This document shows positions 5,332-12,225 of a stretch of 12,225 nucleotides of DNA, piece after piece. Under the pieces are notes generated by a model. The model made no database searches. It saw nothing but the letters and a program-made list of their open reading frames with translations, and was not told the origin of the DNA. The DNA is from an uncultured bacterium. Its GTDB lineage: Bacteria > Bacillota > Clostridia > Lachnospirales > Lachnospiraceae. The stretch spans positions 1-12,225 of the forward strand of contig CAMNLO010000018.1 of assembly GCA_946543095.1 (NCBI GenBank), read 5' to 3'. Position numbers and translations under genes: made by a program. Each line of letters starts with the position of its first letter. Within the stretch, counting starts at the first letter, position 1.

Positions 5332-7841
5332 TCTGTTTCCTCCGGTCTCTCAAATTCGGGCAGGGATCCGTCCCTTTGCCCGTGAAACAGCACATCCTTG
5401 GGGATGGGCTTGCTGAAATAATAGCCCTGCAGCTTCATGCAGCCGGCTTCCTTCAGGAAATCGATCTGCTCCTTTGTCTCACACCCCTCCAGCAGGGTCT
5501 CCGAGCCCAGCTCCATGGCCATTTTCAGAAGATTTCTTAAAATGATCCTGTTCTCTTCTCCTTCCTCAAAGCGCTTTAAGAAGCTCATATCAAACTTGAT
5601 CAGGTCAAATTGCACGTCCGTTAAGACCTCAAGGGCGGAATAACCCGAGCCGAAATCATCCATCCATACCATAAAGCCCAGCTCCTGGAACCGGAGGATC
5701 TGCTGCCTGATAAAATCGAAGTCACTGCCTACCACGCTTTCCGTGATCTCTATGGTCAGAAGCTTCCTGGGGATCCCGGCGCCGTCCACCCGTTTTGTGA
5801 CCTCTTCCACGATATCACAGGCATCAAAATCCTCCCTGGAAAGGTTTAAGGACTGGGGCACCACCGGGAAGCCCTCCTGCTCCTGCTCCTTCATCTTCAA
5901 AAGGACCTGCTCCAGCACATAGAGATCCATTTTCCAGATCAGCCTGGATTCCTCCAGCACCGGGATAAATTCCGAGGGAGACATATCGCCCTTGATGGGA
6001 TCGATCCAGCGGGAAAGGGCCTCCTCGTCGCAGATCTTCCCGGTGGAAGCCCGGACGATGGGCTGATAGTATACCCGGATCCAGTGCTCCCTCAGGGCTC
6101 TGTCCAGATTGTTCACCACATAGCTGTAGTTGTCGGCGCTGTTTAACATTTTCTCGTCGAAATAGTTCAAGCAGGAAACATAGGTCCCCCGCATCTGATC
6201 GCAGGCATATTTTGCCCTGTCACAGGCCACGCTGATATCCACCTTGTCCAGCCTGTCCAGATAGATGCCCACCCGCACCGGCAGGTTTTTCCCCTCGTTG
6301 GCGCCGGCACATCTTTCAAACACCGTATTCACACGGTTTTCCAGATCCTCCTCGTAGCTTAACACCGCAAAGTGGTCCTGGGCGAGACGGCAGCAGTTTT
6401 CATATCCGAATTCCCGGGACAGGATATCCGCCACCGCACAGATCAGCTGATCGCCGCCGGAGAGGCCATGGAGCCTGTTAAAATACTTCAATCCCACGAG
6501 ATTGATGAACAGAATGGCAGGATGATCCCCGTTTTCTTCCATTTCATGCCGTTTCTTTTCCGACTCCTCGTAGAACCAGTCCTTGTTAAACAGACCGGTC
6601 AACGTGTCGATACGGATCCGCCTGTTCAGATCCCCGATGTACTGCTGCAGATGATCCCGCATCTGGCTGAAAACCTTTGTGAGGGTTCCCACCTCATCCC
6701 GGGAGTCGTAATCCAGCTCCACATCATAGTCTCCCGCCGCCAGCTTCTCCGAAGCGGCCGTCAGGCGCTGGAGAGGTTCCACCATGATCTCCATGACCAG
6801 CCTGACGATGATGCCGAAGACAAAAACAAAGAAGGCCGTCACCACTAAAAGCATGGTAGTCAGCCGTCTCCAGGAGGAGGTGATCTCATCCACCGAAGCG
6901 GTCACCACTAATTTCATGCCGTTACTTAAGGTGGTAAAGGCCATCTGACGCTCTTCCCCGTTCATTTTATAGCGCAAAAGCCTTCCGCCGCTGTTGTCTT
7001 CCTGAAATACCTGCCGTCCTTCGTATCCGTTGTCCGAAACAGGAATGTCTCCCATGGAAAGCTCCGGATGATACAGGATGCTGCCGTCCTCGCTGTAGAG
7101 GCAGGCATAGCCCGTATTATAGACTTTTAAGGAGCTGATCCTGGTGACAAGCGTGTCGAAAAAGATATCCATTCCCATAACGCCGATGAGCTCTCCGGCC
7201 TTATAGATCGGAGTCAGATAGGAAAGGGTGATGGTCTCTCCGAGGAAATGGGCTTTGTAGGGTCCTACCCAGACGGGGCGCCCTTTTTCGATGGGGGTGT
7301 AATACCAGGTGGTGTGTTCTCTGTCATTGGGATCCAGCTGCCTGGCATCCAGAGGGGGCTGCTCCACAAAGCCGGTCTTACCGACCCTGGAATAGAAAAA
7401 GCCGTGGACATTGGAACTGATCTTTGGATTGATGCAGTAATAATAGGTGACGATCCCGTCATTCTTGGCCGCCATGCCTCCGAAGAATTCCTGGATCTTT
7501 TTGCAGTGCTGGGTCAGATAGGCATCCAGCTCCATGATCTGCTCCGAAGTCCTTTTTGTGTTCTTTGCGTAGGTCCCGGCCACGCCGCCCTCCACCAGGG
7601 CCACGCTGTCCAGGGAATCCATGGCGATATAGGCCGCCATATCCACAGACTGCTCGATGCCGTCCAGATAATCATCCAGGGTCTTCCCCGTAGTCTCACA
7701 GGTCAGAAACATCATTTCCGCAGAGGTCTTGTCGTTCTCAGCCCCGATGGCAGAATAGGTCGTGTAGGTCACCGCCAGGACGGTGAGCAGAATGGAAATG
7801 ATCGTAATGGCCGTGATTTTATATCGGACCGAATGCATCAT
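5316..7841 (-). CDS. dCache-HAMP-degenerate GGDEF-EAL c-di-GMP phosphodiesterase
   Basis: An 841-residue membrane sensor enzyme predicted to hydrolyse c-di-GMP to pGpG. TM1 spans about 8-31 and TM2 about 329-352. The outside part between them is a dCache-type sensor (TWYYTPIEKGRPVWVGPYKA, LSYLTPIYKAGELIGVMGMD). HAMP follows (EPLQRLTAASEKLAAGDYDV). The GGDEF domain is degenerate: the signature reads AQDHF (487-491) and the metal-site region FINLVGLKYFN lacks the usual Asp, so it should not make c-di-GMP but may bind GTP as a regulator. The EAL domain looks complete: EALSRW (E607), SLNLS, TIEITES, MDDFGSGYSAL, IKFDMSF, LEGCET and QGYYFSKP hold the expected catalytic residues. The start overlaps the preceding stop as ATGA; a second ATG at 7838 has better spacing from GGAG and may be the true start. 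Confidence 0.93.
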   Translation of the reverse strand: MMHSVRYKITAITIISILLTVLAVTYTTYSAIGAENDKTSAEMMFLTCETTGKTLDDYLDGIEQSVDMAAYIAMDSLDSVALVEGGVAGTYAKNTKRTSEQIMELDAYLTQHCKKIQEFFGGMAAKNDGIVTYYYCINPKISSNVHGFFYSRVGKTGFVEQPPLDARQLDPNDREHTTWYYTPIEKGRPVWVGPYKAHFLGETITLSYLTPIYKAGELIGVMGMDIFFDTLVTRISSLKVYNTGYACLYSEDGSILYHPELSMGDIPVSDNGYEGRQVFQEDNSGGRLLRYKMNGEERQMAFTTLSNGMKLVVTASVDEITSSWRRLTTMLLVVTAFFVFVFGIIVRLVMEIMVEPLQRLTAASEKLAAGDYDVELDYDSRDEVGTLTKVFSQMRDHLQQYIGDLNRRIRIDTLTGLFNKDWFYEESEKKRHEMEENGDHPAILFINLVGLKYFNRLHGLSGGDQLICAVADILSREFGYENCCRLAQDHFAVLSYEEDLENRVNTVFERCAGANEGKNLPVRVGIYLDRLDKVDISVACDRAKYACDQMRGTYVSCLNYFDEKMLNSADNYSYVVNNLDRALREHWIRVYYQPIVRASTGKICDEEALSRWIDPIKGDMSPSEFIPVLEESRLIWKMDLYVLEQVLLKMKEQEQEGFPVVPQSLNLSREDFDACDIVEEVTKRVDGAGIPRKLLTIEITESVVGSDFDFIRQQILRFQELGFMVWMDDFGSGYSALEVLTDVQFDLIKFDMSFLKRFEEGEENRIILRNLLKMAMELGSETLLEGCETKEQIDFLKEAGCMKLQGYYFSKPIPKDVLFHGQRDGSLPEFERPEETECLRT

Positions 7842-10381
7842 TGCTCTCCATTTTCCCTGTACTCGGATTTCAGCGACATATCACGCAGACGTGTGGTGAG
7901 CAGTCCGTTCCAGGAAACCCCGAAATCCTCCACCCGTTCCCCAAGCACATAACCGTGCTGTCTGGAAAACAGCGGGATCCAGGCGCTGTCCTCCTGCACG
8001 ATCTTCTTCTCTAAAGCCCTGTATTCCTCCATCCTGTCTGTTTCGTTCAGAATGGAACGGGCGTTCATCACCCGGTGCATCACCGCCTCATCCGAATAGC
8101 AAAGACTGCGGTTTCTGGAATTCTCTTTGTTGGAGAAGAAGGGGGTAAAGAAGTTCTCGGGATCGTCATAATCCGCGTCCCAGGTGGCGGCATAACAGGC
8201 CAGCGCTCCGTTCTTGCGCTTCTCCATGAACTCATTCTCGTCAAACACCTGTATCTCCGCCCGGACTCCCACCTTTTTCCACATGGAGGCAGCCATTTCC
8301 GAAATATCCCTGTATAATCGTGCGGAAGAAGCCCTGACAGCGATCCTGAGATCAAAGCCGTCCTCCAGCCCCGCTTCTTTTAACAGGAAGGCTGCCTTTT
8401 CCGGATCGTAAGGGATCTCCTGCAGCTTCGGGTTATGGCCGGCAATGCCTGTGGGAATGATCCCGTTTTCCACAACCCCCCGGCCGCTGCAGGCGGCGTC
8501 CAGAAGCATCTGCCTGTTCAGGGCAAGCTGCAGGGCTTTACGCACCCGCACATCATTCAGAGGTGCTATGGACTCGTTCAGGGCGATGTAGGTGGTCCCG
8601 ATCTGCTGCAGGATCCTGAGCCTGTCCTGATAGATATCGCCATGATAGAAAAATTCCGCTGCGTCTCCCACATTTTCCAGATCCAGTATATCCAGATCCC
8701 CGTTTTCAAACAGCAGCTGCTCGGTTTCCGGATCCGCGATAAAGCGCATATCCAGGCCGTCCGCCAGGGGACGTCCCTCCCAGCAGTTCGGATTGGCTGT
8801 AAAGACCATTCCCTTTCCGGGCTCCCAGGTTTTTAAGATAAAGGAGCCGGTCCCGATGGTGCAGGAAGGGGCTTTCCCGAACTGGTCCGTCACGGCGCTC
8901 ACGGTCTCCCTGTCCAGAATGGAGGCACCGGGCTGGGAAAGGCAGGCTAAAAACGCGGAAAAGGGCTTTTCCAGCGTGATCTCAAATTCCAGATCGTTCA
9001 GAACGCGGAAGCCTTCCAGCTTTTTGGACACCCCCCGTCTTAATCTGTCGGCCCCCTGTATGATCTCCACGATATCTCCGTTGACGGAATCGGGATGGGT
9101 CAGAAGTCTCACAAAGGTATACTGCACATCCGAAGAGGTCAAATACGAGCCGTTGCTGAAACGCACGTTTTCCCTGAGACGGAACAGATATCTGAGCCCG
9201 TCCGATGAGATCTCCCAGGACTCCGCAAGGGAAGGAACGATATGCGCGTTGCCGGAGGCATCCGTAACCGTTTCCACCAACCTGTCAAAGACATTCAGGG
9301 CCACAGTGTAATAGATGGTGGTGCACTGGAAATCCACCGTGTCCGGCTCCTCATCCACAAAGGAGATATAATGCTCTGTATGGATCCCTTCCTGCTCATC
9401 CAGATCGGAGTTTACTTCCTTCAGCGCAGGAGGCGCGCAGGAGGTCAGGGCGCAGGATGCCAGGACGAATACCAGAATCAGACTGAGCAGCTGCTTTCCA
9501 CCGCTGTCCTTTGTGTTCAGCCGGGCTCTTATCACAAGGTCCGATACAAGGGCAAGGAGGAACAGGGCTCCCGCCAGCATCTGGGAAACGGGAACGGTCG
9601 TGTGAGGGATCAAAAGCTGGTCTGTCCGGAGGGATTCCACCCAGAACCGGCCCAGGCCGTAGCCTCCCAGATAGAATAACGTCAGCTCCCCGTCAAAGCG
9701 TTTGCGTGGCTTATAGAGCTGGATCAGAAGAAAGACTCCCAGATTCCACAGGCTTTCATATAGAAAGGTGGGGTGGACCTGGATATAGTTCACCGCATCC
9801 GTGATATGGGCCCTGATGCTCTCCGTGATCTCATGGCTTCTCACTGCCTCGATGGGAAGCCTCATGGCAAACAGATTGTCCGTGTACTGGCCGAAGGCCT
9901 CCCTGTTTGTGAAATTTCCCCATCTGCCGATGATCTGGCCGATCAGAAGCCCCTGAAGCCCCGTGTCCATAAACAGAGCCAGGCTCATCTTCTTCACCCT
10001 TGTGTAGACAAAGGCCGTCACAAAGGCCATGATCACAGTCCCATAGATGGCAAGGCCCCCTCTCCTGAGATTAAAGATCTCCAGCAGATTGTCCTTGTAA
10101 TAATCCCAGGAAAAGGCCACATAGTAGATCCTGGAACCGATGATGCACAATATGATCGCGTACAGAGAAAAGTCCCAGTACCGCTCCGGGTCCTGACCGG
10201 TACGTTTTGCTTCATGGGCAGCCCACAGCACCCCCAGGATGATGCCGATCCCGATGATCATCCCGTAGAGCGCAATGGAAAAACCGAAGACCGTAAAGCT
10301 CTTCGGCACATCCTTCAGATAGATTCCAAGATGGGGAAAGGCGATGTCCCCTGCCCCCATGATATCCGGCATATCTGTCAT
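7838..10381 (-). CDS. Fusion of Lgt (prolipoprotein diacylglyceryl transferase) with an SBP_bac_5 peptide-binding lipoprotein
   Basis: One 847-residue ORF holds two whole proteins. Residues about 25-290 are Lgt, the membrane enzyme that moves diacylglycerol from phosphatidylglycerol to the lipobox Cys of prolipoproteins: RRGGLAIYG (106-114), the signature GRWGNFTNREAFG (152-164), HPTFLYES (203-210), and GLGRFWVESLRTD (242-254). The last Lgt helix ends near 284. A second lipoprotein signal then follows without a stop: KDSGGK, the core LLSLILVFVLA, and two lipoboxes, LASC (C310) and LTSC (C315). From about 340 on is an extracytoplasmic family 5 solute-binding domain (LAESWEISSDGLRYLFRLRE, then ESIAPLNDVRVRKALQLALN, ending in EDSAWIPLFSRQHGYVL), full length for oligopeptide binders. 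Lgt normally ends inside the cell, so the second signal could insert correctly. An internal GTG (9535) could start the lipoprotein alone but has no ribosome site. No ABC permease genes are nearby. The ATG overlaps the ychF stop as ATGA. Confidence 0.93.
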   Translation of the reverse strand: MTDMPDIMGAGDIAFPHLGIYLKDVPKSFTVFGFSIALYGMIIGIGIILGVLWAAHEAKRTGQDPERYWDFSLYAIILCIIGSRIYYVAFSWDYYKDNLLEIFNLRRGGLAIYGTVIMAFVTAFVYTRVKKMSLALFMDTGLQGLLIGQIIGRWGNFTNREAFGQYTDNLFAMRLPIEAVRSHEITESIRAHITDAVNYIQVHPTFLYESLWNLGVFLLIQLYKPRKRFDGELTLFYLGGYGLGRFWVESLRTDQLLIPHTTVPVSQMLAGALFLLALVSDLVIRARLNTKDSGGKQLLSLILVFVLASCALTSCAPPALKEVNSDLDEQEGIHTEHYISFVDEEPDTVDFQCTTIYYTVALNVFDRLVETVTDASGNAHIVPSLAESWEISSDGLRYLFRLRENVRFSNGSYLTSSDVQYTFVRLLTHPDSVNGDIVEIIQGADRLRRGVSKKLEGFRVLNDLEFEITLEKPFSAFLACLSQPGASILDRETVSAVTDQFGKAPSCTIGTGSFILKTWEPGKGMVFTANPNCWEGRPLADGLDMRFIADPETEQLLFENGDLDILDLENVGDAAEFFYHGDIYQDRLRILQQIGTTYIALNESIAPLNDVRVRKALQLALNRQMLLDAACSGRGVVENGIIPTGIAGHNPKLQEIPYDPEKAAFLLKEAGLEDGFDLRIAVRASSARLYRDISEMAASMWKKVGVRAEIQVFDENEFMEKRKNGALACYAATWDADYDDPENFFTPFFSNKENSRNRSLCYSDEAVMHRVMNARSILNETDRMEEYRALEKKIVQEDSAWIPLFSRQHGYVLGERVEDFGVSWNGLLTTRLRDMSLKSEYRENGEQ
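9437..9535 (-). other. Lgt-lipoprotein junction with internal signal peptide and two lipoboxes
   Basis: Reading right to left on the minus strand, residues 283-315 run from the end of the last Lgt helix through a basic stretch (R285, R287, K291, K296) and a hydrophobic core to C310 and C315. Cleavage by LspA before either Cys would release a lipoprotein of about 533-538 residues and leave an Lgt with one added C-terminal helix. This is inference from the motif order. Confidence 0.6.
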
Positions 10382-11475
10382 ACATTGAACCTGAATAATA
10401 TCACGTCCCCGTCCTTGACCACGTAGTCCTTGCCTTCCATGCCCACAAGGCCCTTTTCCCTGGCGGCAGCCAAAGATCCCTCTCTCAGAAGATCCTGATA
10501 GTCCACCACCTCGGCCTTGATAAAGCCCCTCTCAAAATCCGTATGGATCTTTCCGGCAGCCTGGGGGGCCTTTGTGCCCTTCTTAATGGTCCAGGCCCTG
10601 GTCTCATCCTCTCCCGCAGTCAGAAAGCTGATGAGCCCCAGCAGGGAATAGCTGGCGGCAATGAGCTTGTCCAGACCGGATTCCGAAAGGCCAAGCTCCT
10701 CCAGGAATTCCTTTTTCTCATCCTCCTCCAACTCCGAGATCTCCTCCTCGATCCTGGCGCAGACCACAAAGACCTCGGAGTGATGCGCTGCTGCGTATTC
10801 CCGGACCTTTCCCACAAAGGCGTTGTCCGCGCCGTCATTTGAAAGGTCCTCCTCCGCCACATTGGCGGCATAGATCACGGGCTTTGCCGTCAGCAGATTG
10901 TATCCCGCAAAAAACTTCTCCTCATCCTCATTGTCACAGGCAAAGCCGGAGGCCATATTGCCTTCTTCCAGAAAGGCCTTCAGGCGAAGGAGCAGTGCGT
11001 GCTCCTTTCCGGCCTCCTTATCCATTTTTGCGCTTCTGGCCACCTTGGAGATCCTTCTTTCCAGAACCTCCATATCCGCAAAGAGCAGCTCCAGCCCGAT
11101 GGTCTCGATATCCCTTAAGGGATCCACGCTCCCGTCCACATGGACGATATTGCTGTCCTCGAAGCAGCGCACCACATGAACAATGGCGTCCACCTCCCGG
11201 ATATGGCTCAAAAACTGGTTCCCAAGCCCCTCTCCTTTGGAAGCTCCCTTCACAAGTCCCGCGATGTCCACGAATTCGATGGTGGCGGGGGTCACCTTTT
11301 TGGAGTGGTACATCTCCCCCAGAAGCTTGATCCTCTCATCCGGCACACTGACGATTCCCACATTGGGATCGATGGTGCAGAAGGGATAATTGGCAGACTG
11401 GGCACCTGCCTTTGTCAGTGAATTAAACAATGTGCTCTTCCCAACATTGGGAAGTCCGACGATTCCTAGTTTCAT
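10378..11475 (-). CDS. ychF: Obg-like ATPase YchF
   Basis: A 365-residue cytoplasmic P-loop ATPase that associates with ribosomes and is linked to oxidative stress responses in other bacteria. Motifs in order: G1 GLPNVGKS (7-14), switch region ANYPFCTIDPNVG, G3 DIAGLV (70-75), and a NxxE version of G4 (N205-V-A-E208), the change that gives the family ATP over GTP preference. A coiled-coil helical domain follows G3, and a C-terminal TGS domain covers about 281-365 (FLTAGEDETRAWTIKKGTKA, FERGFIKAEVV). Length is standard. The ribosome site is modest (AGTAGG, 9 nt before ATG). It is the first gene of the four-gene operon here. The recombinase lies 109 nt upstream on the same strand, and I see no convincing promoter in the gap. 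Confidence 0.97.
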   Translation of the reverse strand: MKLGIVGLPNVGKSTLFNSLTKAGAQSANYPFCTIDPNVGIVSVPDERIKLLGEMYHSKKVTPATIEFVDIAGLVKGASKGEGLGNQFLSHIREVDAIVHVVRCFEDSNIVHVDGSVDPLRDIETIGLELLFADMEVLERRISKVARSAKMDKEAGKEHALLLRLKAFLEEGNMASGFACDNEDEEKFFAGYNLLTAKPVIYAANVAEEDLSNDGADNAFVGKVREYAAAHHSEVFVVCARIEEEISELEEDEKKEFLEELGLSESGLDKLIAASYSLLGLISFLTAGEDETRAWTIKKGTKAPQAAGKIHTDFERGFIKAEVVDYQDLLREGSLAAAREKGLVGMEGKDYVVKDGDVILFRFNV

Positions 11476-11516
11476 AAATAATACCTACTTTCCTTTATTT
11501 TCAAACTTTTCAGCCT

Positions 11517-11581
11517 CGTAACATCCTGTTACGTAACAATCGCGTAACAATTTGATGTTACTTTTCGTTATTTTCCGTTAC
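11517..11581. repeat. Cluster of GTAAC/GTTAC repeats between ychF and the recombinase
   Basis: Six copies of GTAAC lie here, three in each orientation: plus at 11518, 11533 and 11544; inverted at 11528, 11557 and 11577. CGTAACAAT repeats directly at 11532-11540 and 11543-11551, an 11-nt period of about one helical turn, with a third, partial copy at 11517. TGTTACGTAACA (11527-11538) is a perfect palindrome. Short repeats beside a recombinase gene resemble arm-type integrase or excisionase sites, so this may be the attachment region of the element. The core attachment sequence cannot be found with one end only. An alternative is a regulator's operator for ychF. Confidence 0.55.
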
Positions 11582-11584
11582 CTT

Positions 11585-12225
11585 TTATAAAAACAGACCG
11601 TCAAGATACTCCGAAAATCTTTCAGCTTCATTAGCCTGGCTTTTACCCGTCTGATGCACATAAGTATCAACCGTTATCTTAATACTCGAATGCCCCAGCA
11701 TCCTGCTTAAGAACTTGTAATTTGTGCTGTTTTCGCAAAATCTTGTAGCCATCGTGTGTCTGAGATCATGCATCGACAATCTTTTCACACCGGCCTGCTC
11801 GCACCTTTTCTGAAGTGCAGCATCATATGTGCTGTTCTTAGTTGGGTAGCCTGTTCGGTTAATGAACACAAGGTCTTTAAACTCATCCGGAGTATTATCG
11901 TTCGCGTAGCCGCCACGATTTTTTATCCCACTAAGAAGCTCATATGCCGTCTTTGTCAGGGGAACCTCCCTGATCCCATACCTGGTCTTCGGCGGTCCCC
12001 AGCGCCACTCCTGTGTACTATATCGGAACTCCAGTGTCTTTTCAACCTTAATGATACGATTTTCAAGATCAACATTCTTCCATTCCAGTCCGATCAGTTC
12101 CCCGGTACGAAGACCGGTTTCCAGGATCAAACGGAACTGCTCATAGTAACTGTAATCTTTTGCAACCTCAATAAATCGCTTTTCCTCTTCTATTGTAAAG
12201 AAATCTATAGGCTTTCTTTCTGCTA
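11585..12225 (-). CDS. Tyrosine recombinase (integrase), catalytic domain, 5' end missing
   Basis: The 212 visible residues are the C-terminal catalytic domain of a phage/ICE-type tyrosine recombinase; the N-terminal arm- and core-binding domains lie beyond the right edge. The frame is open from 12223 and needs no internal start. All active-site positions are present, numbered from the first visible residue: Arg39 (TGLRTGEL), Lys79 (PPKTR), His152 and Arg155 (HDLRHTMATRF), His178 (LGHSSIKIT), and the nucleophile Tyr188 (DTYVH). The domain appears functional, not decayed. Base composition is visibly more AT-rich than the genes to its left, which suits transfer. It points toward ychF with the stop 109 nt before the ychF start, so read-through into the host operon is possible. 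It resembles integrases of Firmicutes conjugative elements more than XerC/D; this is a judgement from memory. Confidence 0.93.
   Translation of the reverse strand, partial: AERKPIDFFTIEEEKRFIEVAKDYSYYEQFRLILETGLRTGELIGLEWKNVDLENRIIKVEKTLEFRYSTQEWRWGPPKTRYGIREVPLTKTAYELLSGIKNRGGYANDNTPDEFKDLVFINRTGYPTKNSTYDAALQKRCEQAGVKRLSMHDLRHTMATRFCENSTNYKFLSRMLGHSSIKITVDTYVHQTGKSQANEAERFSEYLDGLFL

Noticed and set aside
9533..9535. Internal GTG as a separate start for the lipoprotein
   Set aside because: The signal peptide would be plausible, but no Shine-Dalgarno sequence precedes it and no stop separates it from Lgt. Kept only as an alternative.
11476..11503. TTGAAA and TATTAT as a ychF promoter
   Set aside because: The spacer is 15 nt and the -10 ends 3 nt before the ATG, so transcription would begin inside the coding region.
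1..12225. CRISPR array or defence system
   Set aside because: No regularly spaced repeats of the right size and no cas-like or defence-type proteins are present.

Overview
The window looks like a chromosomal segment of a Gram-positive Clostridia bacterium, most likely a Lachnospiraceae-type gut anaerobe. The basis is a fairly GC-rich core, strong GGAGG ribosome sites, a perfect CIRCE operator, a GH25 lysozyme with cell-wall-binding-like repeats, a tmRNA whose CCA end is not encoded, and Gram-positive lipoprotein handling. The family assignment is inference. All genes but one lie on the minus strand, so the text reads from right to left.

Right edge (about 11518-12225): the catalytic half of a tyrosine recombinase in visibly AT-richer DNA. 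It is followed by a short spacer packed with GTAAC/GTTAC repeats. This looks like the end of an integrated element placed just upstream of ychF.

Central operon (11475 to 3958): ychF, then an 847-residue ORF joining a complete Lgt to a complete peptide-binding lipoprotein, then a dCache-HAMP-degenerate GGDEF-EAL phosphodiesterase, then a GGDEF diguanylate cyclase. Every junction overlaps (4, 4 and 16 nt), so the four genes are probably translationally coupled. Together they could sense an extracellular ligand and set c-di-GMP up (cyclase) or down (EAL protein).

Stress and quality-control block (3951 to 2011): an hsp20 chaperone gene under a sigma-A promoter interleaved with CIRCE and closed by an intrinsic terminator; a divergent plus-strand small gene that appears leaderless; smpB; and the tmRNA gene ssrA with its own promoter. 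SmpB and tmRNA form the trans-translation pair.

Left part (2010 to 1): a non-coding spacer with a diverged duplication of a 56-57 nt unit, then a promoter with a 7-bp inverted repeat across its -10, driving an HPt phosphotransfer protein gene that overlaps a TTG-started secreted GH25 lysozyme. The lysozyme runs off the left edge.

The most notable item is the Lgt-lipoprotein fusion: an enzyme that lipidates prolipoproteins is joined in frame to a prolipoprotein, with a topology that would let the product still be lipidated and cleaved.
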